A stretch of DNA of 64,000 nucleotides, from the NCBI GenBank assembly GCA_035508795.1, contig DATJMJ010000023.1:34377-98376 (forward strand), in the 5' to 3' direction. Shown piece after piece: positions 36,470-44,559 of this stretch. A program made the translations under genes and the position numbers. How positions within the stretch are numbered: the stretch's first letter is position 1; each line of letters opens with the position of its first letter. The DNA is from DATJMJ01 sp035508795. Lineage in GTDB: Bacteria > Actinomycetota > Acidimicrobiia > Acidimicrobiales > Palsa-688. Under the pieces are notes generated by a model that worked only from the letters and a program-made list of their open reading frames with translations, had not been told where the DNA came from and ran no database searches.

Positions 36470-36493
36470 GGGGGACTTTTCGTGTTCAAATGA

Positions 36494-36897
36494 AGTGGCG
36501 TTCGAACTATATCGGGCCTCTTCACCACCCAGCGCGGGAAGGAGATCTGGGACGACGAGATCCCTCCTCACGGCGCTGGCATCGAGGCGAAGTACCACTA
36601 CTGGCCCGGGCCGGCCAGCAACGCCTGGGGGGTGCCCGCTAGCGAGTTTGAACTGGCTTGCGGCAGCTCCCAAGAAGAGGTGACCCTGTGGAACCCTAAG
36701 GGCACCGTCGCGCAACCAGTCGCCCGAGACGTTTTCCCGCCTGCTCTCAACCCGGGACCTATTCCAGGGTCGTAATCGGTAAGGTCTCTTCGCCGTGCTT
36801 CCAGGTCTACGCTAGCGGCGCGATCTTCGTGCTTGGTGCGGCACCCTGGGACGTCTCGATCAAGGGGTACCCTGCGAAGACCCGCCAGCAGCCATAG
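36494..36897 (+). pseudogene. Frameshifted orphan coding remnant without a start codon
   Basis: From 36494 a frame with strong G/C third positions runs to a TAA at 36773 (segments such as KEIWDDEIPPHGAGIEAKYHYW and EEVTLWNPKGTVAQP, given separately), with no ATG/GTG/TTG start. One frame over, equally biased coding continues (GTYSRVVIGKVSSPCFQVY, then APWDVSIKGYPAKTR) to a TAG at 36895. Joining the two near 36750 gives one ~130-residue sequence. I do not recognise the family. It looks like the broken 3' part of a gene. Confidence 0.5.
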
Positions 36898-37031
36898 ATT
36901 TTCGGGGGGTTTGTGCCTGATCGAGGTGGAAGGAGCCACTCCGTAGCACTTGTCCACCCCAGTCTGCCCCCTGGTACCGTGAGAGCACGGAACGCTTCGT
37001 CCTCGGCGCGAAAGTCAAATGTACAGACGGA

Positions 37032-37514
37032 GTGGTCGGGACGTTGAGGAGCCTTGTCATTGGCTATTCCGCTGCGGCTCCCAGCTATGTGCTCAGCCAT
37101 GTCGTCGTAGAGCCCCTAGGCCGTATCGCCTTGGGGCACCTGGTGCCCCTCCGCTTCGCTCACGCCGAGGAGAAAATGGTCCATATTTCCTGCGACCGGG
37201 CGGCGTTCCAAGCTTTCCCTATGGCGGAAACGAGCCGATTGGTCCCGGGCGTTGAGAGCACTCATGGGATCGCCGGTTCATGGTTCTCGGGGATCGGCAT
37301 GGCGGCGAACGACATAGTGCCGCCGGGCCACATCGTCCTGCACTCCGGCGCTCCCGTCCAGACCGCTGGGCCGGGCGCGTCACTAGCTGGAGCAAGCGTC
37401 GACCGCGACAATAACGACCAGGTCGTAGATCTGCTCGTCTGGGTGAGACGCCACTGGAGACGGCGAAGGTTGGCCTCCGTGGACGCGGCATCGATTGCGC
37501 GGAACGAACCATGA
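37032..37514 (+). CDS. PRC-barrel-like protein, start unclear
   Basis: A 160-residue product resembling the two-lobed PRC-barrel proteins of actinobacteria: an N-terminal lobe (KVKCTDGVVGTLRSLV...LVPLRFAHAEE) and a C-terminal lobe with the PPGHIVLHSGAPV strand. The similarity extends upstream in frame to about 36990, before the first in-frame start (GTG 37032). A GTG at 36979 is out of frame, so the gene may be 5'-damaged. The C-terminal lobe is more diverged than usual. Confidence 0.5.
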   Translation: MVGTLRSLVIGYSAAAPSYVLSHVVVEPLGRIALGHLVPLRFAHAEEKMVHISCDRAAFQAFPMAETSRLVPGVESTHGIAGSWFSGIGMAANDIVPPGHIVLHSGAPVQTAGPGASLAGASVDRDNNDQVVDLLVWVRRHWRRRRLASVDAASIARNEP

Positions 37515-37542
37515 CACCCCGTGGCGGCGGGACAAGCGTGCG

Positions 37543-38721
37543 TCAGAGCGTCGCAAGCAGGCCGAGAAGCTCCGAACGACGGGCTCCTGTGACGACGTTA
37601 CGGCCGTCCCAGAGGGGCGCGCCCTCAGGAATGTGGGCGTAGAGGCTACGGGCCAAAGAGGTAGTCCGCTCCGGATCTGAGCGCCAATGTGCCTGAGCCG
37701 CGAGGCTTGCCAGGCTTGCGCCCTGGTTCCTCATCCGGTCAGCCCATCGGGCAAGCGAGGACGGCCCGGGGACGTGATCGGACTTGTGAATGTTGCACGA
37801 AGGGTGGGCAATAACGAGGTTTTCCACGGCGTCATTGGGCCATCTTGACCACGGGAGAAAGTGATCGACGGCCGAGGTCGAAATGGGCTCGCCACAGTAG
37901 AAGCAAGCCCCGTCCTGAAGGCGAGCCAAGTCGGCTCGCAGCCGAGGCGGGAAGGAAACGCGCTCGGCGCCAAACAGGTGCCGGTGCAGGTCGTCCTCCA
38001 TGAGGCCCAGGTTGTTCAAGGACGCAACCATGCGCACCCAGTGAAGTTGGATCAGCGGCCGCACCAAGGGAGCCAGGCGTATGAGTTGGTCTCCGGCACC
38101 TGTCCGAAGGCGGACCACCGCGCCCGAGCCCGCCCGTAGCTGCGCCAATGTCACGTTTTCTCCCCAATCGAGCTCATAGAGGAACGGCTGGGGAACGCCA
38201 TCGACGGTCTGGAGACGGACAAGGGGATAGCGGGCGACCGTCAGCTCTACCACGTCTAGCACCTGACCGACATGGTCATGGGGGAGCTCCGACTCGGCAG
38301 CCTCCCAGCTTGCTAAGTTCGGCAGCGCTTGGAACGCCGTCCTGAGCACCTCGATCACGACGGCGGACTTGGTGGTTATCTGGCGAAGTTCTACGGTTCG
38401 GCCTGGCGCAGGGAAGAGACGGAGCTGCGGCCAGTAGACGGAGGCAACCCTTCGTGCAATCGCTCTGGTGGGCAACTCCGTAGGTGCTTGCCCTAGGTTT
38501 GAGACAGCCTCCCCACAGCAGTCCATCAAAGCCGTCAATACGGCCAACTTGTAGGTCGCGGTACGTCGCCCTTCGTCGATGACCGCCAGCAGTCGCTCGG
38601 CAAACCCAGTTATGGGCTCTGTGCCTGGGAACGGCGCTTCCGGGGTTCCCGGACTGGAACTGCTACTCGCCACCCGGCCCGACCCGGTAGTTGTCAAGTT
38701 CGGGCTGGGCAGGGGGTCCAC
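37543..38721 (-). CDS. HNH endonuclease-domain protein
   Basis: A 392-residue protein with a C-terminal HNH nuclease domain near residues 270-325: two zinc-like Cys in CFYCGEPI, the catalytic-site pattern STSAVDHFLPWSRWPND, then NLVIAHPSCNIHKSDH. The N-terminal ~250 residues (TATYKLAVLTALMDCC..., LPTRAIARRVASVYWPQ) form a conserved all-alpha region of unknown role. The start overlaps the upstream DUF433 gene by 28 nt, so the two are one operon. The target (host, phage or mobile DNA) is unknown; a defence or toxin role is inference. Confidence 0.8.
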   Translation of the reverse strand: MDPLPSPNLTTTGSGRVASSSSSPGTPEAPFPGTEPITGFAERLLAVIDEGRRTATYKLAVLTALMDCCGEAVSNLGQAPTELPTRAIARRVASVYWPQLRLFPAPGRTVELRQITTKSAVVIEVLRTAFQALPNLASWEAAESELPHDHVGQVLDVVELTVARYPLVRLQTVDGVPQPFLYELDWGENVTLAQLRAGSGAVVRLRTGAGDQLIRLAPLVRPLIQLHWVRMVASLNNLGLMEDDLHRHLFGAERVSFPPRLRADLARLQDGACFYCGEPISTSAVDHFLPWSRWPNDAVENLVIAHPSCNIHKSDHVPGPSSLARWADRMRNQGASLASLAAQAHWRSDPERTTSLARSLYAHIPEGAPLWDGRNVVTGARRSELLGLLATL

Positions 38722-38951
38722 GTCAGCCCGGGTAACGGCTGGAGGTCCCGCTCGCGGACAGCGTCAACCGCGAACCGAAGGGCCTCGGCGATGTCCTCGT
38801 GGACCACGTAGGGGAGGTCGGTGAGGAGCTCCTCGGCGCTCATGCCGTCGGTGACCATAGACACGAGGGTCACCAAGGGGACGCGAAGTCCTCGCAGGCA
38901 AGACATCCCACGCATGACAGCGGGGTCTACGGTGATGCGCGTGAAGGCCAC
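38694..38951 (-). CDS. DUF433 (antitoxin-like) protein
   Basis: An 85-residue protein of the DUF433 family, a winged-helix-like domain commonly found as the antitoxin next to PIN-like toxins. The family pattern is visible: RITVDPAVMRGMSCLRGLRVPL, then DGMSAEELLTDLPYVVHEDIAEALRFA. The GTG at 38951 gives the normal N-terminus; upstream in-frame sequence to 39050 has no similarity. It overlaps the HNH gene downstream. Two direct repeats lie in front of it. Confidence 0.82.
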   Translation of the reverse strand: MAFTRITVDPAVMRGMSCLRGLRVPLVTLVSMVTDGMSAEELLTDLPYVVHEDIAEALRFAVDAVRERDLQPLPGLTWTPCPART

Positions 38952-39293
38952 TCTCTCTCTAAAGGTACTGCTCCCGGATCGTCCATCCCAGTTCCGGATC
39001 GTGCCGCACGACACAGTTTGGCGGCTCAGTTGCCCGGTTGATACAGCCACTTACGAGAAATGCGGACCGCCTCCAGCTACTGATGACGGTTGGTCCGGGC
39101 TATAGGCGATTGGCCGAGTGGGTGCTTGCTCGACGCCACGAGGAAGCACGCGTTCCGGTCGGTGCTGGTTACTAGCTTCTTGACCGTCTATCGAGGGGAA
39201 GTGGGTTTCGAGGCTCTCGCCGGGAACCTACGGAAGCCTCCTTACGGCTCACCGGTTGACTGCGGCTTGGTCGCGCATCACGGAGGAGGATTG
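38952..39293. other. Intergenic stretch before the integrase remnant
   Basis: About 340 nt between the DUF433 gene and the integrase pseudogene, which are divergent. It holds the tandem repeat described separately at 38974-39002 and a strong ribosome site (GGAGGAGGA at 39282-39290) for the integrase frame. No other gene, tRNA or clear promoter is evident. Confidence 0.5.
38974..39002 (+). promoter_or_regulatory. Tandem operator-like repeat upstream of DUF433-HNH
   Basis: CCGGATCGT occurs at 38974-38982 and again at 38994-39002, exactly 20 bp apart (about two helical turns), 23-51 nt upstream of the DUF433 start. Such spacing suits a dimeric repressor and would be consistent with autoregulation by the DUF433 protein (inference). 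Confidence 0.5.
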
Positions 39294-40063
39294 GTGCCGG
39301 GACACTTGTACTGCCGGGATGAGACGTGGACTTACGTCGTCGACACCGGCCGCGATGCTTCAGGGCGGCGGCGGCAGAAAGCCAAGGGCGGGTTTAGGAC
39401 AAAAAAGGACGCCCGGTTGGCTCTCAATTCCGCCATGCACGCCTTACAGGAAGGGGTGTACGTCGAGCCGAGCAAGCTGACCGTCGCCGACTTCCTTCGC
39501 AACACCTGGTTGCCGGCGGCCAAAGGCACGCTCAGGCCCACGACGTTTTCTTCTTATGAGATGCACGTTCGTTGCTACCTCAGTCCTGCTTTCGGCCATT
39601 TGCGGCTTCAGCAAGTGACCCCTGCGGCCATAAACGCCTTTTATGGTTCGCTGCGCGGCGGCTGGGGCGGCCGCCAAGCGCTGAGCCCGGCCTCGATCCG
39701 ACGGGTTCATGCGACGCTCCACCGGGCACTGCGCGATGCTGTCCGCTGGCAACTCCTGGCCCGCAACGCGGCTGGTGGTGCCGACCCACCCAAGGCGCCC
39801 CTACGCCCCAAACAGGTCTCTCGTTGGTTTACCGCGGCGAGTAGGCGCGCCGGGGTAGCGACCTGCACGCGACACTGGCCCTCGCCGCGGGAGTGCCCAC
39901 CAGGGTCGTGGCGGACCGCCTGGGCCACAGCACGACGGCGGTGACGGCCGACATCTACCAGCACGTGCTCCCCGACCTCGACCGGGATGCCGCAAACAAG
40001 GTCGCAGCGCCCGTGTTCGACAAGCAGCCTCGTCCGGGCAGTACCGGTGAGGGCCGTCATTGA
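39294..40063 (+). pseudogene. Tyrosine integrase pseudogene, catalytic core deleted
   Basis: A GTG at 39294 with GGAGGAGGA upstream begins an actinophage-type integrase (VPGHLYCRDETWTYVVD, then RQKAKGGFRTKKDARLAL). The arm-binding and SAM-like domains run to about 39800. Then the sequence jumps from PPKAPLRPK to RWFTAASRRAGV and changes frame near 39860, where the C-terminus resumes as HATLALAAGVPTRVVADRLG and ADIYQHVLPDLDRDAANK. The Arg box and HxxR region are missing, so it cannot be active. Its stop at 40061-40063 overlaps the hicA start. Confidence 0.85.
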
Positions 40064-40254
40064 CGGTACGCGAGGTGATCCGCATCCTCGGGGACAACGG
40101 GTGGCAAATGGTGCGCCAGCGTGGCTCTCACCGGCAGTTCCGGCGGGCCGGCGAGGTGGCAGTCATCACCGTGGCTGGCCACCTGGGCAGCGAGGTGCCG
40201 AGCGGTACGCTGGCCAACATCTGGCGACAGGCAGGTCTGAAAGGACAGCGATGA
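40060..40254 (+). CDS. hicA: HicA-family mRNA interferase toxin
   Basis: A 64-residue HicA toxin with the double-stranded-RNA-binding-like fold. It starts MTVREVIRILGDNGW, and the catalytic His is in RQRGSHRQFRR. A TTG start at 40060 overlaps the stop of the integrase remnant, so translation may be coupled to it. It ends in a 4 nt ATGA overlap with the antitoxin gene. HicA toxins cleave mRNA. Confidence 0.9.
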   Translation: MTVREVIRILGDNGWQMVRQRGSHRQFRRAGEVAVITVAGHLGSEVPSGTLANIWRQAGLKGQR

Positions 40255-40463
40255 GGGAGTACCTAGTCGTCCTGGAGCACGAGGGCAGCGCCTGGGGGGC
40301 TTATGTCCCTGACCTGCCTGGGTGCGTCGCCGCCGGCGAGAGCCGCGAGGACGTGGAGCGACTGATACGGGAAGCCATCGCCTTCCACATCGAGGGAATG
40401 CGCGTTGACGGCGAGCCGGTCCCTGAGCCGTCCTCCGCTGCCATCCTCATCAAGGTCGCCTGA
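40251..40463 (+). CDS. hicB: HicB-family antitoxin
   Basis: A 70-residue HicB antitoxin with the partial RNase H-like fold (YLVVLEHEGSAWGAYVPDLPGC and REAIAFHIEGM). No C-terminal DNA-binding domain is present, so autoregulation may rely on another protein or be absent. The ATG at 40251 overlaps the hicA stop. The pair appears intact although the upstream integrase is broken, consistent with retention by addiction (inference). Confidence 0.9.
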   Translation: MREYLVVLEHEGSAWGAYVPDLPGCVAAGESREDVERLIREAIAFHIEGMRVDGEPVPEPSSAAILIKVA

Positions 40464-40601
40464 CCTCACCCCGCCCAACCTCGGACGGACAACCCCCTCT
40501 GTTAGCGCGTGTCCACCCCGGTTAACAAGCGGTTAGCAAATCGTTGCTGAGAGGAAACGCCGACCGGACCCGCGAGGACCAAAAGACCTGCTCAAGCGGG
40601 G

Positions 40602-40686
<85 letters not shown>

Positions 40687-40716
40687 GAGTGACTGCCTCA
40701 GGCTACATGAGGACGG

Positions 40717-41823
40717 TCAAGCCTCCCAAGGAGACGCCTCGGCGTAGTCCGAACGCACCGTCGCCGCCACGGAGCCGACGATGGCTGCCTGGTCCCGGCC
40801 GACTACGAGGCCGAGCTCCCGGTTGTACTGGAGGCTTGCCCACGAGAAGTTTTGCGAACCGATGAAAACCCGCTCGTCGGGGTACCCGGGGTCGACGTCG
40901 ATCACCTTGGCATGGATGTAGAGGGGAGCGTCCTCGGCGTAGGTCCCAACGTGCACCCCGGATCGTGCAAGCTCGTCGAAATCGTGCGCCCATGAGTACT
41001 GGTACGTCATGACGACCTCCACGTCGACCCCGCGGCGAGCTGCAGCCTCGAGCGCATCGACGATCGTGTACTCGCTCATTTCCTCGTTCTCGACATAGAG
41101 CGTGTGCCTCGCTGACCCGATAAGCCCGACGAGGGCAGCGTCCGCCCCCGGGCTCCATACGAGGTCGGCCCCGGGGGGCTCGGGGGACGGCGCCTCACCC
41201 GCGAAATCGCGGTCGAAAACAGCTCCGATGGCCGCGACATCGGCAGGGCCCCTGTCCAGCACCGCGAAATCGCGGCTCGTCGAGTAGTACTCCGGCGTGA
41301 GGTTCAGGGTCATCACGGCCGCCACCTCACCGTCGACCGTGATCGTCTTCTGGTGAGTTGCGTCGTACGCCTTCGGCGCCCAATGGACCGCCACGCCGTG
41401 GCCTGCGAGGTAATCGTAAGCAGGCGTGTTGTAGGACCTTTCGAGGTTTTGGTCGAGGACGACGCGGACTTTGACGCCTCGCCGTGCGTCCGCGACCAGA
41501 TCCCGTTCGGCGACCGGGTCGGACAACTCGTACATCGTCATGTCGACCGACCTCTTCGCCGAGGTGATGAGGTCGTAAATGGCGGAGAGGCCTGCTGCCG
41601 GCTCCGTCAGCAGCGAGAACCCCTGCCCGGCTGCCATCGCCGGGGCGGGCGCGTACAGGGTCGAGGCAGCCGCAGCCCAGCCCAAAGCCGGCGCGTCATG
41701 CCTGCTCGGAAGGGGTACAAGGCGTCCCGGTGAAGTCGACAGTGCCGCGGCCAGCGGTGCTACGAGGAGGGCGGCGGTGGTGCGCGGCGACCAGGCCGGA
41801 AGCCGACGGCAAGATCTCCCCAT
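40717..41823 (-). CDS. Secreted phospholipase D-like protein
   Basis: A 368-residue PLD-superfamily protein with an N-terminal Arg-rich segment and hydrophobic stretch (TTAALLVAPLAAALS) suggesting export. Two HKD motifs are intact: HQKTITVDGEV with a following Asn in TLNLT, and HAKVIDVD followed by GSQNFS. Such proteins hydrolyse phosphodiesters in lipids or nucleic acids. The start could be 41823 or 41847; both are close to the divergent fhaA gene. A very long frame further upstream is a shadow of fhaA. Confidence 0.88.
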   Translation of the reverse strand: MGRSCRRLPAWSPRTTAALLVAPLAAALSTSPGRLVPLPSRHDAPALGWAAAASTLYAPAPAMAAGQGFSLLTEPAAGLSAIYDLITSAKRSVDMTMYELSDPVAERDLVADARRGVKVRVVLDQNLERSYNTPAYDYLAGHGVAVHWAPKAYDATHQKTITVDGEVAAVMTLNLTPEYYSTSRDFAVLDRGPADVAAIGAVFDRDFAGEAPSPEPPGADLVWSPGADAALVGLIGSARHTLYVENEEMSEYTIVDALEAAARRGVDVEVVMTYQYSWAHDFDELARSGVHVGTYAEDAPLYIHAKVIDVDPGYPDERVFIGSQNFSWASLQYNRELGLVVGRDQAAIVGSVAATVRSDYAEASPWEA

Positions 41824-41883
41824 CGGCGCCAGGAGCCTAGCGTGCATCAGCAGGGCGGGCTGCGAAGGTACTATGCGCCGACA

Positions 41884-42573
41884 ATGGGCTTGCAGAAGTT
41901 CGAGCGCCGCCTCGAGCGATTCGTGGAGGGTGCGTTCGCAAGAGTGTTCCGGAGCGGCCTCCAGCCCGTTGAGATCGGCCGGCGGCTCACCCGCGAGATG
42001 GACCTTCGGCGGGCGGTAGCGCCAAAAGGGGTGCTCGTCCCCAACTCGTTCCAGGTGCTCCTGTCGGCTACGGACAGGGAAAAGTTCAAGCCGATAGAAG
42101 AAGAGCTGGTCAAGGAGCTGATCGAGGTGGCGCGCGAGCATGCCAAAACCGAGGGGTACACGTTCCTCGGGCCGGTCCGGGTGACGATCGAGACCGACGA
42201 CGCGCTCCGGCCCGGCACTTTGCTGGTAGCAGGCGACATGGCGCCCGAGCAGGGGACGGCCACTTTGACGCTCCCCGATGGCCGCCGTGTCCTGCTCGAG
42301 CAGACGAGCGTCACGCTGGGGAGGCTGCCAGAGTGCGAGCTCGCCATCGCCGACTCGGGGGTGAGCCGCAAGCATGCCGAAGTGCGCCGCGGCCCGGACA
42401 ACTCCTGGATCGTCGCCGATCTCGGGAGCACCAACGGGACGAAGGTCAACGGGTCGAAGATCAGCGGCGCCCAGCAGCTCGAGGACGGCGACGAGATCAC
42501 GGTCGGGTCGACCAGCGTGCGCTTCGAGGCGGCTGAGACAGGCTCGAGCCCGGGGCGGTCCGGGGAGACCTAG
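41884..42573 (+). CDS. fhaA: FhaA, FHA-domain protein with DUF3662
   Basis: A 229-residue protein with the N-terminal DUF3662 domain (MGLQKFERRLERFVEGAFARVF) and a C-terminal FHA domain that reads phosphothreonine (VTLGRLPECELAI, SRKHAEV, LGSTNGTKVNG). In mycobacteria FhaA binds the MviN/MurJ pseudokinase and is a PknB partner. The ATG at 41884 matches the family N-terminus. It heads the fhaA-fhaB-pstP-rodA-pbpA-pknB cluster; fhaB starts immediately after the stop. Confidence 0.94.
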   Translation: MGLQKFERRLERFVEGAFARVFRSGLQPVEIGRRLTREMDLRRAVAPKGVLVPNSFQVLLSATDREKFKPIEEELVKELIEVAREHAKTEGYTFLGPVRVTIETDDALRPGTLLVAGDMAPEQGTATLTLPDGRRVLLEQTSVTLGRLPECELAIADSGVSRKHAEVRRGPDNSWIVADLGSTNGTKVNGSKISGAQQLEDGDEITVGSTSVRFEAAETGSSPGRSGET

Positions 42574-43044
42574 GTGCCCGAGCCGGCGCAGAGGTTCCTC
42601 GAGTACGTCTTCCTGGCGTTGCTATACCTGTTTTTCTTGCGGGTCGTCAGAGCGGTTTGGGTCGAGCTGAAGGAGCCACGCCTCGTCGCGGCCTCGAGCG
42701 AACCGGCGCAAACAGTGCCACCGCAAGTGCAGCGGGGCCGGCGCCGCGGCAAAGCAGGTGACATGAGGCTCGTTGTCGTCGTACCTGGGGGAGGCGCCTC
42801 CTACGCTCTCGCCGACGAGCTGACGATCGGCCGTGCTCCAGGGTGCGCCGTCTCCCTGACGGCGGACAGCTTCGTCTCCCAGGTCCACGCGCGGGTCTTC
42901 CGGCGCGGGGACGAGCTGTGGGTCGAAGACCTTGGCTCTACCAACGGGACCCTCGTCAACGGCCGCCCGGCATCGGTCGCCACGCCACTGCACAGAGGTG
43001 ACAGGGTCCAGGTCGGGCGCACTGTGCTGGAGCTACAGCGGTGA
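42574..43044 (+). CDS. fhaB: FhaB, FHA-domain protein
   Basis: A 156-residue protein with one N-terminal membrane segment (about residues 8-30, VFLALLYLFFLRVV) and a C-terminal FHA domain (LTIGRAPGCAVSL, SQVHARVF, LGSTNGTLVNG). It probably recognises PknB-phosphorylated partners at the membrane. The GTG start abuts the fhaA stop, and its own stop overlaps pstP by 4 nt. Confidence 0.93.
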   Translation: MPEPAQRFLEYVFLALLYLFFLRVVRAVWVELKEPRLVAASSEPAQTVPPQVQRGRRRGKAGDMRLVVVVPGGGASYALADELTIGRAPGCAVSLTADSFVSQVHARVFRRGDELWVEDLGSTNGTLVNGRPASVATPLHRGDRVQVGRTVLELQR

Positions 43045-44555
43045 GCCGGCTCCTCGTCGGATCTGCGACAGATGTCGGCCTCGTCAGGGCGAACAACCAG
43101 GACCAGCTCCTGGTAGCCCCGGGGCTTTACGCCGTGGCGGACGGGATGGGCGGCCACGCGGCGGGCGAAGTGGCCTCGGCCACGGCTATCCGGGCACTCG
43201 AGGCCGCCTTCGACGCAAGCGGCCAGCGGACCCCCGAGTCCCTGGAAGGGGCCGCCAAGGCGGCTAACCGAGCGGTTTGGGAACAAGCAAGGACCAACAG
43301 GGGCATGCTCGGGATGGGGACCACGCTGGTGGCTCTGGCGGTGGTCGAGCAAGCCGACGGGACCAACGGGTTGACGATCGCCCACATCGGCGACTCGCGC
43401 GTGTACCTGTTCCGGGACGACACCCTCCGCCAACTGACGATCGACCACAGCCTCGTCCAGGAGCTCGTTGACGAGGGCCAGATCACCCCGGCACAAGCCA
43501 CAGTCCACCCCCAGCGCCACGTCCTGACGCGAGCGCTCGGCGTCGAGCCGTCCGTGGCGGTCGACCTGATCGAGATGGCCCCCCGCCACGGTGACCGCTT
43601 CGTCCTGTGCAGCGACGGCCTTCCTCGCGAGGCTTCGGATAGCCAGATCGCCGCAGTCCTGCGCCGTTTCGGCGACCCGGAGGAGGCGGCCAAGGAACTC
43701 GTCTACCTGGCCAACTCGGGCGGGGGGAGCGACAACGTCACTGTCGTCGTCGTGGACGTCCTCCCCAACGACAACAGCCCCGAGAGCCGTGTAGAAGTGC
43801 GCGGGCCGGCAAGTCCGGCCCAAGCAGGGATGCCTGCACCCGGGGACACCACCGCGGCCGCCCCGGTCGAGCCGGCCGCACTGGGCACGGCACCGGGGGA
43901 CGGCGCCGGTGCTCGAGAGCCCTTCGACGGCTCGGACGAAAGCCCGGCGGCAGCTGTCGATGGCAGTACCGTCCTCGGTGAGGGAGCGCCACGCGACCGG
44001 GCACCCGGGCGCCGCGAGGGCCTCCAGCACCGCAGGGCTGGGCCGGGGCGGCCGGCCCCCAGCCGGGTGACGTGGCGGGTTGCCGCCTTCGTGCTCGCTC
44101 TCTTCGTGGTGGTCGGAGGGGCCGTCGCTTGCCTGGCGTGGTACTCCCGCGCCGCCTATTTCGTCACGATCTCGAGTGGCCGGATAACGGTCTTCCAGGG
44201 GCGGCCCGGCGGGGTGCTCTGGTTTGAGCCCACCGTTGCCGAGCGGACCATTTATACGTCGTCGTCAGTCGAGACCTCCTGGTTGCCTGTCCTGCGGGCA
44301 GGCCAGGTCGAGTCCTCGCTGGCTCAAGCGCAGCTCTACATAAACCGCCTCGTGAGCGAGGAAAAAGAGGCCCAGGCTCTGGTCCCGCCGAGCGCAAAAG
44401 GCGCTCCCCGCCACCGTGCCGCCACCGGTCCCACGGCGAGTGTGGCCACCACGTCGGCGAAGTCCCCGGCAAAGGCGCAGCAAAGCCCGACGACTGCGCC
44501 CAAGGTGCCCACATCTGCCAAGCAGACGGCACCCAAGGTCAAGCGCCCCCAATGA
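43041..44555 (+). CDS. pstP: PstP, PP2C-type Ser/Thr protein phosphatase
   Basis: A 504-residue membrane-anchored phosphatase that counteracts PknB. The PP2C domain (residues 1-240) has ADGMGGHAAGE, GMGTTLVAL, HIGDSRVYLFR, LCSDGLP and GGGSDNVTVVVVDV, so the metal-binding Asp residues are present. A low-complexity juxtamembrane linker, one transmembrane helix near residues 345-370 and an extracytoplasmic part with a Thr/Lys/Pro-rich tail follow. The GTG start overlaps the fhaB stop (GTGA). Confidence 0.94.
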   Translation: MSRLLVGSATDVGLVRANNQDQLLVAPGLYAVADGMGGHAAGEVASATAIRALEAAFDASGQRTPESLEGAAKAANRAVWEQARTNRGMLGMGTTLVALAVVEQADGTNGLTIAHIGDSRVYLFRDDTLRQLTIDHSLVQELVDEGQITPAQATVHPQRHVLTRALGVEPSVAVDLIEMAPRHGDRFVLCSDGLPREASDSQIAAVLRRFGDPEEAAKELVYLANSGGGSDNVTVVVVDVLPNDNSPESRVEVRGPASPAQAGMPAPGDTTAAAPVEPAALGTAPGDGAGAREPFDGSDESPAAAVDGSTVLGEGAPRDRAPGRREGLQHRRAGPGRPAPSRVTWRVAAFVLALFVVVGGAVACLAWYSRAAYFVTISSGRITVFQGRPGGVLWFEPTVAERTIYTSSSVETSWLPVLRAGQVESSLAQAQLYINRLVSEEKEAQALVPPSAKGAPRHRAATGPTASVATTSAKSPAKAQQSPTTAPKVPTSAKQTAPKVKRPQ

Positions 44556-44559
44556 GGGC

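Noticed and set aside
40464..40601. Possible CRISPR-like or att repeats around GTTAGC near tRNA-Leu
   Set aside because: Only short imperfect repeats; no regular spacing and no copy of the tRNA-Leu 3' end was seen.
42622..44030. Long minus-strand frames opposite fhaB and pstP
   Set aside because: Shadow frames; the plus-strand genes form a conserved cluster with intact FHA and PP2C motifs.
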